This document shows positions 53,433 to 62,779 of a DNA stretch of 64,000 bases, one piece after another. Under the pieces are notes generated by a model that was not told the DNA's origin, ran no database searches, and was given only the letters and a program-made list of their open reading frames with translations. A program made the position numbers and the translations under genes. Each line of letters begins with the position of its first letter. Within the stretch, counting starts at the first letter, position 1. The stretch is taken from positions 124,001 to 188,000 of the forward strand of contig NZ_FQZO01000004.1 of NCBI RefSeq assembly GCF_900142075.1, read 5' to 3'. This DNA is from Clostridium amylolyticum (GTDB taxonomy: Bacteria > Bacillota > Clostridia > Clostridiales > Clostridiaceae).

Positions 53433-53628
53433 TACTTCTAAATTTACTTACAAACTCCTCATCAGTTATAAAAACTTCTTTATATCCTAAGTTTTTGCAT
53501 AATTGTGTAACATGGGGTGGTTCTAGAAAGGCTTTTATTACTTCTTTTTCCTTTCCATATACATATCTTGTATCCTCATGTAGGATTACTTGTCCTTGTG
53601 TAAATACGATGGTCCTTTCAAAACTTTT
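53422..53628 (-). pseudogene. C-terminal remnant of an ABC/ECF-type ATP-binding protein
   Basis: The frame reads 'FERTIVFTQGQVILHEDTR', 'KAFLEPPHVTQLCKNLGY' and 'VFITDEEFVSKFR' to TAG 53422. It matches the tail after the ATPase core of cobalt/ECF transporter ATPases. A second, diverged copy of the FERTI-FTQ segment lies at about 53655-53690. The ATPase motifs are absent. It fills the 53396-53714 gap. Confidence 0.65.
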
Positions 53629-53714
53629 TTCCTTCTTACCCCATTTTCATCTAATGACCAAACTTGTGTAAATAAAATGGTTCTTTCAAAACAACTTGTT
53701 AAAGATTCTAAACT

Positions 53715-54971
53715 CTAAATGGCTCTTTTCCTCTCTATACTCTTTTTCCACGCATACATACCTAAGGATACCCCAATAACTCCATATACTATGAAAACTC
53801 TGAAATACTCTCCAATTTGAGGGTTGTCAAATAAATTCTTTCCTGCCATAGGAGAGATTATAAATAATGTGTGAAATAATATTATGCCTAAAAGAGCTTG
53901 TCCGTTTGTTGCTTTGGAAACTGAAGCCCCTCCTATAAGTAAAGCTGCTATAGCAAACATACCTACTTGTTCATGACTCCCATAGGTGTTTAGGGTTCCT
54001 ATATTTTGGAGAAATATTAGTTGTCCCCAAGCTGCTAGTACTGTGGATATTATTATAGCTACTATTCTTGTCTTATTAACCTTTATTCCTGAAGCATTAG
54101 CTACATGCATATCTTGTCCTACAGTTCTTAAATCTTGTCCAAGCTTTGTCTTTACTATAAATGAATTAAATAAGCATACTAATCCTATTACCAAAAGAGT
54201 AATTATTGGTACATTAACAAATTTTAATGCCATGTTAAACTTTGGAATAAAAAGAGAACATGCTATTACTACTATGGCTAAGAATATATTAAAAATATAT
54301 TTTACATTAATATTTATATGTTTTACTTTAGCCATAATAATTTTAATAACATTAAATAGTATTACCCCTCCTAATAAAATTAGAGCTGTAACTAATAAAT
54401 CCAATTCAAAAATACCATCTAAGGCATATTTTATACCATTGTTTAAGTCCACGGTGTTTTTTATGCCTATTCCCCCGCTTAGTACAAGCACAGGATTCTT
54501 CATAGGAATAATGGTTCCTACAAAAAATAGAAATAAAAGCTGATAAAGTCCATTGGCAAATAGACCCAATATCATACTAGCTATCATCTCTTGACCTTTT
54601 GTCTTATTAAGCAACTTTCCAGTAAAATATCCAAATATTATAGCTATAGGCGTGCTTAAAAGTACACAGAGCATAAAACCTGCTAGGCCTGTTACTTTCC
54701 AATGGGTTACAGCTATAATGGCTATCTGACCCGCCATGGCACCAATAACTATACCAAAGTTTAATCCCATTCCAGCAAGTACTGGAATAATTAAGGAAAG
54801 TACTAGGAATAGATTTCTAGATATTCTGGTAACTAATTCCCCTAGTACAAAAGAAATTGGCTGCTGAGAAAGTTTTATACCTATAGCACATAATACTACA
54901 AATAATATTGTTACCATATTATTAAATAACCATGCTTTAATTTTTGAGAAAACATCTAATTTTTCTTTCAT
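53715..54971 (-). CDS. DUF3798-transporter permease 2
   Basis: The 418-aa inner-membrane protein has about ten hydrophobic segments and the branched-chain/ribose-type permease pattern 'TKLGQDLRTVGQDMHVANAS' and 'ALLIGGASVSKATNGQA'. It overlaps the upstream permease gene by four bases (ATGA), showing translational coupling, and is the last gene of the importer operon. Confidence 0.92.
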   Translation of the reverse strand: MKEKLDVFSKIKAWLFNNMVTILFVVLCAIGIKLSQQPISFVLGELVTRISRNLFLVLSLIIPVLAGMGLNFGIVIGAMAGQIAIIAVTHWKVTGLAGFMLCVLLSTPIAIIFGYFTGKLLNKTKGQEMIASMILGLFANGLYQLLFLFFVGTIIPMKNPVLVLSGGIGIKNTVDLNNGIKYALDGIFELDLLVTALILLGGVILFNVIKIIMAKVKHININVKYIFNIFLAIVVIACSLFIPKFNMALKFVNVPIITLLVIGLVCLFNSFIVKTKLGQDLRTVGQDMHVANASGIKVNKTRIVAIIISTVLAAWGQLIFLQNIGTLNTYGSHEQVGMFAIAALLIGGASVSKATNGQALLGIILFHTLFIISPMAGKNLFDNPQIGEYFRVFIVYGVIGVSLGMYAWKKSIERKRAI

Positions 54972-56011
54972 TCCTCACTACCCCCTACCTTAGTTAAAGC
55001 ATATAAAATAATTCCATTGCTTATGATAATTCTTACTACCTCCGCAAGGTTTCCTTCAGTAACTATTTTATTTGCCACAGGAAGTCCTATGGTAAGAAGT
55101 CCTTGAAATAATATAGTGCCTATAATTACATGTGATATTTTAGCCTTAGTTGCTGAAGCTCCCCCTATTAAAATAGCTGCTACTGCTGCAAAACCCATCA
55201 TCATAGGAGCTTGATATAACTGATAGAAGCCGTAGCTTTGTGCATAAACTATTATCCCCACAGCTCCTAATATAGTTGAAAGCATAGTTCCAAATATTCT
55301 AGCACTTTGTATATTTATACCAGAAGCCTCTGCAAACTTGGGATTGCTTCCTGCTGCAGACATGGATATCCCCTTTTTGGTCCTTAAGATAACCCACATA
55401 ATAAAGCAGCATGCTAAAAACATTAATATTAAACCCGTAGGAACCACTACTCCAGCAATTTTAAAACTAAAAGCATGATCTAGCACCTTATCATATCTAT
55501 CGCTAAGGGCTATGGTGGTCCTTAGTCCTTGTCCAATAGGCCACTTTATTTCTGAACTTTTAAAAGGAAGAAGTAGCCATGCTATACACATTAATGACAC
55601 TGCAGAAAAACCCATATAAGTGGATACCATCATTTCAGATCCTTTAACTTTGTTTAAAAGAACTCCATAAAAATATCCCACTACCGCAGCTATTGGAATA
55701 GCTACTAGTATTGCTACAAATAGAGCTATACCCCCTGTTAAATTCATCTCTAAACTTATTAATCCTCCTAAAAGTCCGCATAATATACCTAAAGGAAGAC
55801 CAAAGTTTAATCCTATACCGCAAAGTATTCCTGGCACCATAGCCAGCACAAGAACTCCATTCATGCCTGTCCTTACTAAAGTATCGGATATAAGCATATT
55901 TATTGGTAAACCTAAAATTATGGACAAAATACAAAGAATTATAAAAAAACAAATTATTATAACCCTTGGAAGGCCTATACTTTCATACCAATGTTTAAGT
56001 TTTTCTCTCAT
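54968..56011 (-). CDS. DUF3798-transporter permease 1
   Basis: The 347-aa inner-membrane protein has nine to ten hydrophobic segments, 'TKKGISMSAAGSNPKFAEAS' and 'ILIGGASATKAKISH', the same pattern as its partner. It overlaps the ATPase gene (ATGA) and the next permease gene, so all three are co-translated. The two permeases should form the membrane heterodimer. Confidence 0.92.
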   Translation of the reverse strand: MREKLKHWYESIGLPRVIIICFFIILCILSIILGLPINMLISDTLVRTGMNGVLVLAMVPGILCGIGLNFGLPLGILCGLLGGLISLEMNLTGGIALFVAILVAIPIAAVVGYFYGVLLNKVKGSEMMVSTYMGFSAVSLMCIAWLLLPFKSSEIKWPIGQGLRTTIALSDRYDKVLDHAFSFKIAGVVVPTGLILMFLACCFIMWVILRTKKGISMSAAGSNPKFAEASGINIQSARIFGTMLSTILGAVGIIVYAQSYGFYQLYQAPMMMGFAAVAAILIGGASATKAKISHVIIGTILFQGLLTIGLPVANKIVTEGNLAEVVRIIISNGIILYALTKVGGSEE

Positions 56012-57744
56012 TTCTCTTCCTCCTTTTGTGATGGATTTTTACTTGTAAAAAGTGGACTGACGGAGTAACTTTTGCCCCTTTCTTCATCCTTCTGTATATG
56101 TGGCTCCATGAGAGTATCACTTGAATTTGGTTTGATCCATATTCTTTCTTCCTTCTCCTGTACTTCAATATCAATATGTCCAGCTAGTAATAATCCATAT
56201 TCTGCATCACTAGCTTCTGGCTTTAATATGCCAGCAATCTTTCCTTCAGATACTATAACTACTCTTTCGCATATGGATCTAAGCTCTGCTAATTCAGAAG
56301 AAGTCATGATAATAGTCATACCCAATTTCTTATTCAATTTAACCAATAAATCTAGCACCAGTTTTTTTGCTCCTACATCTATACCTCTGGTTGGCTCCGA
56401 TACGAATAGTATCTTAGGATTAAGAGTAAGTGCTCTAGCAATACACACCTTTTGCTGATTACCTCCACTAAGCCTTCTTGTAATCTGATTAGGTCCAGTA
56501 CATCTAATATCCAAATCTTTTATCATTTTATTGCAATGTTCTCTAACCTTTTTTTTATCTAATTGTGTAAATAGCAAGTATTTATTTACAAATGCATCAT
56601 TTATGTGCATAGAGGTTATAACAATATTATTTTCAATACTATCATCTAATAAAAGCCCAACCCCTCTTCTATCTTCAGATACAAAAGCAATTCCGTGTTT
56701 TAAAGATGCTTCAGGTTTATTAAGAGGTATTTCTGAGCCTTCCATGGTTACCTTACCAGAACTTCTGAAAAGTCCCATTATTCCGTTAGCTATACCAATT
56801 TTACCTTGTCCTGCTAACCCTCCTATACCTACTATTTCCCCCTTGTATATATCCAAGTCTATGCCTTTTACTTTTTCTCCTGGCATGTCTACATTTAAAT
56901 TTCTAACCTGGAGGATGGTTTCCTTATCTTTATCTTCCTTACTGGTATCGCTTACTAACCTCTCTATTTTTCTTCCTACCATTAGCTCAGCCAGTTCCAC
57001 AATATTAGTTTCTTCAGTATTTCTATGGGCTACTACTTCACCATCCCTCAATATGGTAATTCTATGTGCTGAATTTATTACCTCATCAAGTCTATGAGTT
57101 ATAAAAATAATAGCTATACCTTGGTCAGCTAATCTCTTCATAGCTTCCATAAGCTTTTCAGCTTCGCTTTCTGTAAGTACAGCAGTAGGCTCATCAAAAA
57201 CCAAAAGCCTTATGTTTTTCTTATCTATTTCTCTAGCTATTTCTATAAACTGCATATAGCCAACTGGGAGCCCTTCTACCTCTACATACTCTTCCACACT
57301 TAGTCCGGCAGTATTTAAAGCTCTTCTGCTTTCTTTGTTCATAACATCATAATTTAAGCTTTTTAAAGAATGTCCAAGAAATCTGCTTACGATATTATGC
57401 TTAGTTATTTCCCTGTTAAGCTTTATATTTTCTGTAATAGTAAAGCCTGGAATAAGCATAAACTCTTGATGTACCATGCCTATTCCTGCATTCATAGCAT
57501 CCTTAGGGTTCTTAATATGAGAAGCTTTACCTTCATATAATACTTCTCCTTTAAATCCTCCTGTATTATGGATTACAGGCATCCCAAAGAGTATATTCAT
57601 TAAGGTAGATTTCCCTGCACCATTTTCCCCTAGTAGGGCATGTATCTCACCTTTTTTTATATCCAAATTGACATTTTTAAGCACCTTATTACCAAAATAC
57701 TCTTTTTCAATATTCCTCATTGAAAGCACTGTTGTTTCCTGCAA
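56008..57744 (-). CDS. Duplicated ABC ATPase of the DUF3798 importer
   Basis: The 578-aa protein holds two ATPase cassettes as in RbsA/YufO: Walker A 'GENGAGKSTLMNILFG' (38-53) and a degenerate first signature, Walker B 'LVFDEPTA', then a second cassette with 'GLAGQGK', 'LSGGNQQKVCIARAL' and 'FVSEPTRGID'. Walker A of the second half is degenerate, as usual for this family. It drives import by the two permeases encoded downstream. Confidence 0.93.
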   Translation of the reverse strand: MQETTVLSMRNIEKEYFGNKVLKNVNLDIKKGEIHALLGENGAGKSTLMNILFGMPVIHNTGGFKGEVLYEGKASHIKNPKDAMNAGIGMVHQEFMLIPGFTITENIKLNREITKHNIVSRFLGHSLKSLNYDVMNKESRRALNTAGLSVEEYVEVEGLPVGYMQFIEIAREIDKKNIRLLVFDEPTAVLTESEAEKLMEAMKRLADQGIAIIFITHRLDEVINSAHRITILRDGEVVAHRNTEETNIVELAELMVGRKIERLVSDTSKEDKDKETILQVRNLNVDMPGEKVKGIDLDIYKGEIVGIGGLAGQGKIGIANGIMGLFRSSGKVTMEGSEIPLNKPEASLKHGIAFVSEDRRGVGLLLDDSIENNIVITSMHINDAFVNKYLLFTQLDKKKVREHCNKMIKDLDIRCTGPNQITRRLSGGNQQKVCIARALTLNPKILFVSEPTRGIDVGAKKLVLDLLVKLNKKLGMTIIMTSSELAELRSICERVVIVSEGKIAGILKPEASDAEYGLLLAGHIDIEVQEKEERIWIKPNSSDTLMEPHIQKDEERGKSYSVSPLFTSKNPSQKEEEK

Positions 57745-57770
57745 GTTTCTCCCCCTCCTTATTTTATAAG

Positions 57771-57805
57771 GTTAAGGAGTGAAGACAAGCTTCACTCCCC
57801 TTAAC
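57771..57805 (-). terminator. Intercistronic hairpin between binding protein and ATPase genes
   Basis: The stem GTTAAGGAGTGAAG (57771-57784) pairs with CTTCACTCC..CTTAAC (57790-57805). There is no T-run on the minus strand, so it more likely stabilises the binding-protein mRNA or partly attenuates read-through, which would keep the binding protein in excess. Confidence 0.6.
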
Positions 57806-57834
57806 TACATATCATCAAGTGATTATTATATTAA

Positions 57835-58974
57835 TTAGAATGTTATATAGTCTGAAAGTAGCATGTAGAAATTATCTAGCTTTTTCTTTGTTTTTTCATC
57901 ATCTAAAGTAGTAATCTTAACAGGTTTTTTTGATATATCTGTGAATATTGCTTCCAATTTAGCCTTGTCATTCTTTCCATTAGTTTTGCCTTCTAAGAAT
58001 TCTTTAGCATATTCTACTCCGCCTTCAACAAACATCATATTAATTGGAACAGGCCATGTAGAAAATCTTCCTTTTCCACCTTTTTCAGCAATTATTCTAG
58101 TTTCTTCTTGTACTATATAATCAATGTTACCTTTCTTATCTTCAGGTATGCTTATACCTAAAGCTCCTGGATATCCATGATAAGGTGATGGACAACATTG
58201 CTGTGGGAATATTGCTCCTTCTTGTAATACCGCTTTGATAAGTGGCTCTTGCATAGCACAGTTAGTACTAAAGAAAGCAGTATCTTTGCCCAGTTCCTTT
58301 ACCTTTCTAGGTACATCTTCTAATATAAACTGTTGAGCTCCTGGAACCCCAGCATCACCAGTGGGATCTGGAGCTGTGGCATCAACAAATTCCAAGCCTA
58401 ACTTTTGGCATGTTTCTTTTAGTAAATCTCTTCTCATGGCCAACATTTGATAAGACATATGTCTTGGGAATGAATAGTGAACAAATTTCTTTGCCCCTAA
58501 CTTTTTAGCTTGCTCTATAATAGTGGTCCCCATTCCTAACTCATCCGCTTGAAGTACTATATCAGCTTTTGATGCTATCATATCTGGATCTTCCCCTGGA
58601 ACTCCAGCTATAAATAGCATGTCTTTACGTTTTTCTCTTACCTTATCTATAGCTGCAGAGGCTCCCGGAACCGCTTGTACAAATATAATAGCCTTAACAT
58701 CTGGGTCTGCTGCAAGACTTAAAGTATTAGCAATAGTTGTCTCTTGCTCCTTAGTAAAATTATCCGGATATGTTTGAAGTACAATCATATCGCCATACTT
58801 ATTTTTCATTTTTTCTGCAGCCCTATACTCTTCTTCATTTTGTGATACAGTTCCTGTTATAATACCAATCTTAAACTTCTTAGCAGCATTAGAGCCTTCT
58901 GATTTTTTCACACACCCCACTAAGCCTAAAGTCAAAATTCCAGCAAGAACAAAGGAAGCCGCTTTTTTAAACAT
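57835..58974 (-). CDS. DUF3798 substrate-binding lipoprotein
   Basis: The signal peptide ends 'LTLGLVGC' (Cys21). The DUF3798 domain follows: 'KIGIITGTVSQNEEEYRAA', 'IFVQAVPGASAAIDKVR', 'LQADELGMGTTIIEQAKKLG', 'HYSFPRHMSYQMLAMRR'. The fold is periplasmic-binding-protein type I. It is the first gene of the importer operon. The ligand is unknown; nucleoside-like or autoinducer-type ligands are possible from the transporter class. Confidence 0.9.
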   Translation of the reverse strand: MFKKAASFVLAGILTLGLVGCVKKSEGSNAAKKFKIGIITGTVSQNEEEYRAAEKMKNKYGDMIVLQTYPDNFTKEQETTIANTLSLAADPDVKAIIFVQAVPGASAAIDKVREKRKDMLFIAGVPGEDPDMIASKADIVLQADELGMGTTIIEQAKKLGAKKFVHYSFPRHMSYQMLAMRRDLLKETCQKLGLEFVDATAPDPTGDAGVPGAQQFILEDVPRKVKELGKDTAFFSTNCAMQEPLIKAVLQEGAIFPQQCCPSPYHGYPGALGISIPEDKKGNIDYIVQEETRIIAEKGGKGRFSTWPVPINMMFVEGGVEYAKEFLEGKTNGKNDKAKLEAIFTDISKKPVKITTLDDEKTKKKLDNFYMLLSDYITF

Positions 58975-59079
58975 CCATATCCCCCCTAATTAAATATCAT
59001 CGCATTTTGATATTTTATAATTATTAATATTAATAAAGTTCAAAAGATATTCTTAATTAATTAAGAATTTAAAATTGAA

Positions 59080-59145
59080 GGGGACGGTTAATGAAATTTC
59101 ACTATATATTTAAACTTTATATGGGGACGGTTAATGATAGTTTCA
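59080..59145 (+). repeat. REP-type repeats upstream of the RAYT gene
   Basis: Two copies of GGGGACGGTTAATGA lie at 59080-59094 and 59123-59137, each followed by a TTTCA element (59096-59100 region and 59140-59145). They are inverted relative to the copies after the gene at 60440-60487. The 58975-59280 gap otherwise holds only upstream sequences of the flanking genes. Confidence 0.8.
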
Positions 59146-59289
59146 TTTAAAGTACCTTTATCAAGTAATTTAACACACAATATAAAACACATACTTAAGC
59201 ATACTATTTTATTAATTTGCCTGATTAAACAATTTACTTCATGTTAATAATTGAAATAGTTTAATAAATTAAGAAATGAGGTGTTTTAT

Positions 59290-60213
59290 TTGCCAAGATG
59301 TCAAAGAATAAAGTCTGAAGATGCAATCTATCATATTATGGTTAGGAGTATATCAGAAATTTCATTGTTTGAAGATGATAAAGACAAAGATAAATATCTA
59401 TTCTGTATAAAACAGTACCAAGAAATTTACAATTTTAAAGTATATGCTTACTGTATCATGCCTAATCATGCTCATTTAATAATCGATTCCAATGGTGCAG
59501 ATATTTCAAAAATAATGCATAGCATAAATCTTAAATATGCGCTCTCTTATAATTATAGTCACAATAGACATGGACACTTATTTCAAGACAGATTTAAAAG
59601 TAAGATAGTACATAATGAAAATTATCTAATCACCTTATCTGCATATATTCACAACAATCCTTTAAAAGTAAAAGGTTATGAAAATCAACCTGAGAAGTAT
59701 AAGTATTCTAGCCTGAAAACATATTTAGGGTTAGAGAAAGATAGTTCTGGCCTTTTAGATGAAACTTATTTAATGAATATATTAGATCTTAATGTTGGGA
59801 GGACTAGGAAAAATTATTTAAAGTTAGTATCTTTATGTAATGAAGAAAAATGGAATAAAGAAATAGAATTCCAAGATGAAAAAACAGAATATAGAAGTGA
59901 ACGAAGAGTATTAATAAGGGATTTTAATCCTGAAGATATATTAGAATTTATAGCAAAAGAAACTCAAATAGATAAACTGTTGTTTTGTATAAGATATAAT
60001 AAAAAATCAAATGTTGTTAAAGCTTTAGCTGCTATAATGATGAGGAGTTTGTGTAATATTAAAATAAAAGATATATGTAATATACTTGGTAATATAACTC
60101 AATCTACAGTATCTAGACTATGCACTTTAGGTGTAAATTTAATATCAACTAACGAAGAATATAAAAACTTGTTTGATAAATTAATATGTCAACAGGTTAG
60201 CCTTGTGCCTTAA
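59290..60213 (+). CDS. REP-associated tyrosine transposase (RAYT), Y1_Tnp/HUH type
   Basis: The 307-aa protein starts at TTG 59290, six bases from GAGGTG; GTG 59281 overlaps the ribosome site. The Y1 domain has 'YHIMVRS', the HUH motif 'MPNHAHLII' (His60, His62) and the helix 'SAYIHNNPLK' with the candidate nucleophile Tyr119. A C-terminal helix-turn-helix 'ICNILGNITQSTVSRLC' follows. RAYTs nick single-stranded REP DNA and spread it. Flanking copies of GGGGACGGTTAA in inverted orientation support the assignment. Confidence 0.92.
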   Translation: MPRCQRIKSEDAIYHIMVRSISEISLFEDDKDKDKYLFCIKQYQEIYNFKVYAYCIMPNHAHLIIDSNGADISKIMHSINLKYALSYNYSHNRHGHLFQDRFKSKIVHNENYLITLSAYIHNNPLKVKGYENQPEKYKYSSLKTYLGLEKDSSGLLDETYLMNILDLNVGRTRKNYLKLVSLCNEEKWNKEIEFQDEKTEYRSERRVLIRDFNPEDILEFIAKETQIDKLLFCIRYNKKSNVVKALAAIMMRSLCNIKIKDICNILGNITQSTVSRLCTLGVNLISTNEEYKNLFDKLICQQVSLVP

Positions 60214-60257
60214 AGAAACTAATATTAAATTTTACTAATAGAAATATATAAAACTAA

Positions 60258-60292
60258 ATACCTCTCATTTTCAAAAATCAAATAAGAGGTAT
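60258..60292 (+). terminator. Hairpin after the RAYT gene
   Basis: An 8-bp stem (60258-60265 with 60285-60292, arm ATACCTCT) with A/T-rich loop. The T-run is weak, so its terminator function is uncertain. Confidence 0.4.
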
Positions 60293-60439
60293 TACTGATA
60301 TGCAAATATTTATTTTGTACAAGCCTACAAAATATATAATTAAATTATTTAAAGTTAATAAAACCTTTTTAATTAAAAATTAAATTACTTCATATCTTTT
60401 TACGCTTCTTTACTTGAGAAGTTTAATCTGTTAATTAAA

Positions 60440-60487
60440 TTAACCGTCCTTTTTAAGTTAAGGTTTAACTTTTAGGTTAACCGTCCC
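60440..60487 (-). repeat. REP-type repeats downstream of the RAYT gene
   Basis: TTAACCGTCC (60440-60449) and TTAACCGTCCC (60477-60487) are the inverse of the upstream GGGGACGGTTAA copies. The second ends exactly on the stop codon of the chemotaxis receptor gene. Confidence 0.8.
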
Positions 60488-62616
60488 TAAAATTTGAAGG
60501 TGGAAATTACCTCCTGCAGCTCCTGTGCCTTAAGGTTAAGATTTTCTGATAGTTCATTTATCTTTTTATTTTCTTCAGCTTCATCTTGAATTACAGCATT
60601 TACTTCTTGGGTTACTGCTGTGTTTTGTTGTGATACAGCAGCTATGCTTCCTATGGCTTCTACTAGTTGATTTTTGTCTTCTGCCATTACTTCTATAGAT
60701 CTTATAGCTTTTTCTACAGATGAAGATACCATTTCAATGCTATTTTTTAAGGTTACAAAGGTCTTTATGGTCTTAGCTACTTCATCTAGCTCTTTACTAA
60801 AGGTTTCTTTAGCTCCTTCAGAAATATCTAAGGATTCTTTAATTGAGTTATTTACATCGCTTATAATGGTTTTAATATCTTGAGCAGCTTCTTGTGATTG
60901 TTCTGCTAATTTTCTTATTTCATTGGCTACCACTGAAAATCCTTTTCCAGCTTCTCCAGCTCTAGCTGCTTCTATGGATGCATTTAAAGCTAATAAATTA
61001 GTTTGATTGGTTATATCATTTATTTTACTTATTATTTCAAGAATATTATTAGTCTTCTCACTTAATCTTTCTACTGTAGAGGAAACCTTCTCCATAGAGT
61101 GGGAATTTTGATAAGAAGCTTCACTTAATCCATTGATAACCTTGTCACTATCATTAAGGGCTGATAAAGCTTCTTCCTTAGAATCATCTACTTCTCTAAG
61201 CCTGCTTATGGTATTATTTATTTCATTATTAAGTTTGTTAGACACTTCTGCACAGTTCATGGTGTCTTCAGCTTGTCTAGTAGACCCTTCCGATATTTCT
61301 TCCACAGATTTAACTATATCAGAGGACTTTTCAAACATACTTTGGGATAGTGCTAATAAGTTATCTGATGAACTATAGGTTTCTTGGGCTAGACTCCTAG
61401 TTTTAGATAAAGCATCCTTTAATTTATCCACCATATTATTAAAGTTTTCACTTAATAGATTCATCTCAGCTATGGAGTATTTTTCTGTCTTAACATCAAA
61501 GTCTCCTGAGGAAAGTTTTTTAGTAATAAAGATGATATCGTATATAGGTTTTGTTATCTGTCCCGTAGTAAATATAGATACAAAAATAGAAATTATTATA
61601 CAAACTACCATCACTATAAGTGAAATTATTGTTATGTTCTTTGCTGATGAATATACTTCGTTGCTAGGAACCTCTGCAATAAATTTCCATCCTGTTTCTT
61701 CCATAGTAGTATAAACCACATAAACATTTTTTCCATTTTCTACATAGGTATTTGATCCAGAAGGCTTTCCTTCAATGTCACTTAAATAATTAGCTGAAAA
61801 TTTTTCTCCAGATTTTTCTTCATTTTTACTTGCTATTATATATCCATCCTTGTCAACTATGTACACTTCACCATTTTTTCCTATATTGGTATCTTTCACA
61901 GATTTTGATAATAGCGTTGGATCAACGTTTATCTCTATCATAGCTAAGGGCTTTAATGAAACCGAACTCTTTAAGAGCCTTACATAACTAACACTTTTTT
62001 CTCCCGCATTAATTAAAGATTCATGTTTTGGAACCCATAATCCTCTTCCTTCAGCTTCCATAGCCTTTTTAAACCAATCTGACTCATTAATCTTTTTCCA
62101 GGTATCATTCTGATCATGCATAAAAGAATTATTATCAGAAGATGAACTAAATCCTGAAAAAGTATGTAAATATATATTTTTAATTATTTTAGTGTTATTA
62201 ATACCCATAAGATTAACTAGCATCTTGTTAGTATCTAAAGCAAGAAATGCTGTAGAATAATCTTCTTTATTAACTGTTGATATTTTTTCACCAAGCTCAT
62301 TGTTTGCCACTATTTGCATAGAAGTCTGCTCTATAGTTTCATTAATTACACTGGCATAATTTTTATTTTGATTTAGAATTTGATTGGTAAGATTTTTAAA
62401 ATCTTCTGTTACCGTATTTTTCGTTATTATGAAATTTCCTACAGTTAAAACTGTTAAGGACAATAAAATAACTAATGAAAAAGTAACCACAAGTTTTCTT
62501 AATAAGCCATTTCTTGTAAAAAGTTGCTTTTTGATACTTATTTTATTAATTTCTTGAAGTTTAATGCTGCCTTTATCCCTTTGCCTTTTTAAAGTATTCT
62601 TTTTTTTAGCTCTCAT
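60487..62616 (-). CDS. Methyl-accepting chemotaxis protein with dCache-like sensor
   Basis: The 709-aa receptor has a basic N-terminus, membrane segment 1 (~40-64), a periplasm-facing dCache sensor (~65-330) with 'GKNVYVVYTTMEETGWKFIA', membrane segment 2 (~330-350), a HAMP segment, and the cytoplasmic signalling domain with the hairpin tip 'ALNASIEAARAGEAGKGFSV' and 'VANEIRKLAEQSQ'. It controls CheA at chemoreceptor arrays. The stop codon TAG overlaps a REP repeat. Confidence 0.95.
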   Translation of the reverse strand: MRAKKKNTLKRQRDKGSIKLQEINKISIKKQLFTRNGLLRKLVVTFSLVILLSLTVLTVGNFIITKNTVTEDFKNLTNQILNQNKNYASVINETIEQTSMQIVANNELGEKISTVNKEDYSTAFLALDTNKMLVNLMGINNTKIIKNIYLHTFSGFSSSSDNNSFMHDQNDTWKKINESDWFKKAMEAEGRGLWVPKHESLINAGEKSVSYVRLLKSSVSLKPLAMIEINVDPTLLSKSVKDTNIGKNGEVYIVDKDGYIIASKNEEKSGEKFSANYLSDIEGKPSGSNTYVENGKNVYVVYTTMEETGWKFIAEVPSNEVYSSAKNITIISLIVMVVCIIISIFVSIFTTGQITKPIYDIIFITKKLSSGDFDVKTEKYSIAEMNLLSENFNNMVDKLKDALSKTRSLAQETYSSSDNLLALSQSMFEKSSDIVKSVEEISEGSTRQAEDTMNCAEVSNKLNNEINNTISRLREVDDSKEEALSALNDSDKVINGLSEASYQNSHSMEKVSSTVERLSEKTNNILEIISKINDITNQTNLLALNASIEAARAGEAGKGFSVVANEIRKLAEQSQEAAQDIKTIISDVNNSIKESLDISEGAKETFSKELDEVAKTIKTFVTLKNSIEMVSSSVEKAIRSIEVMAEDKNQLVEAIGSIAAVSQQNTAVTQEVNAVIQDEAEENKKINELSENLNLKAQELQEVISTFKF

Positions 62617-62779
62617 ACCCTATCCTCCAAATAAATTAATATTGCACTATATTATCGTATATATACTTCAATATCTTAAGTTAATTTGTAAAAATAAGAA
62701 ATATTTACATTAATATATATACATTATTTGGTATTTTATGATAAAATTATCTTTGTAAGAGTATAATGAGGTGGATATT

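Noticed and set aside
53986..54543. 185-codon plus-strand ORF opposite the permease gene
   Set aside because: The hydrophobic pattern mirrors the complementary permease gene; no ribosome site or family motif.
56531..57097. 188-codon plus-strand ORF opposite the ABC ATPase gene
   Set aside because: It lies fully within the ATPase gene with Walker motifs on the other strand; a shadow frame.
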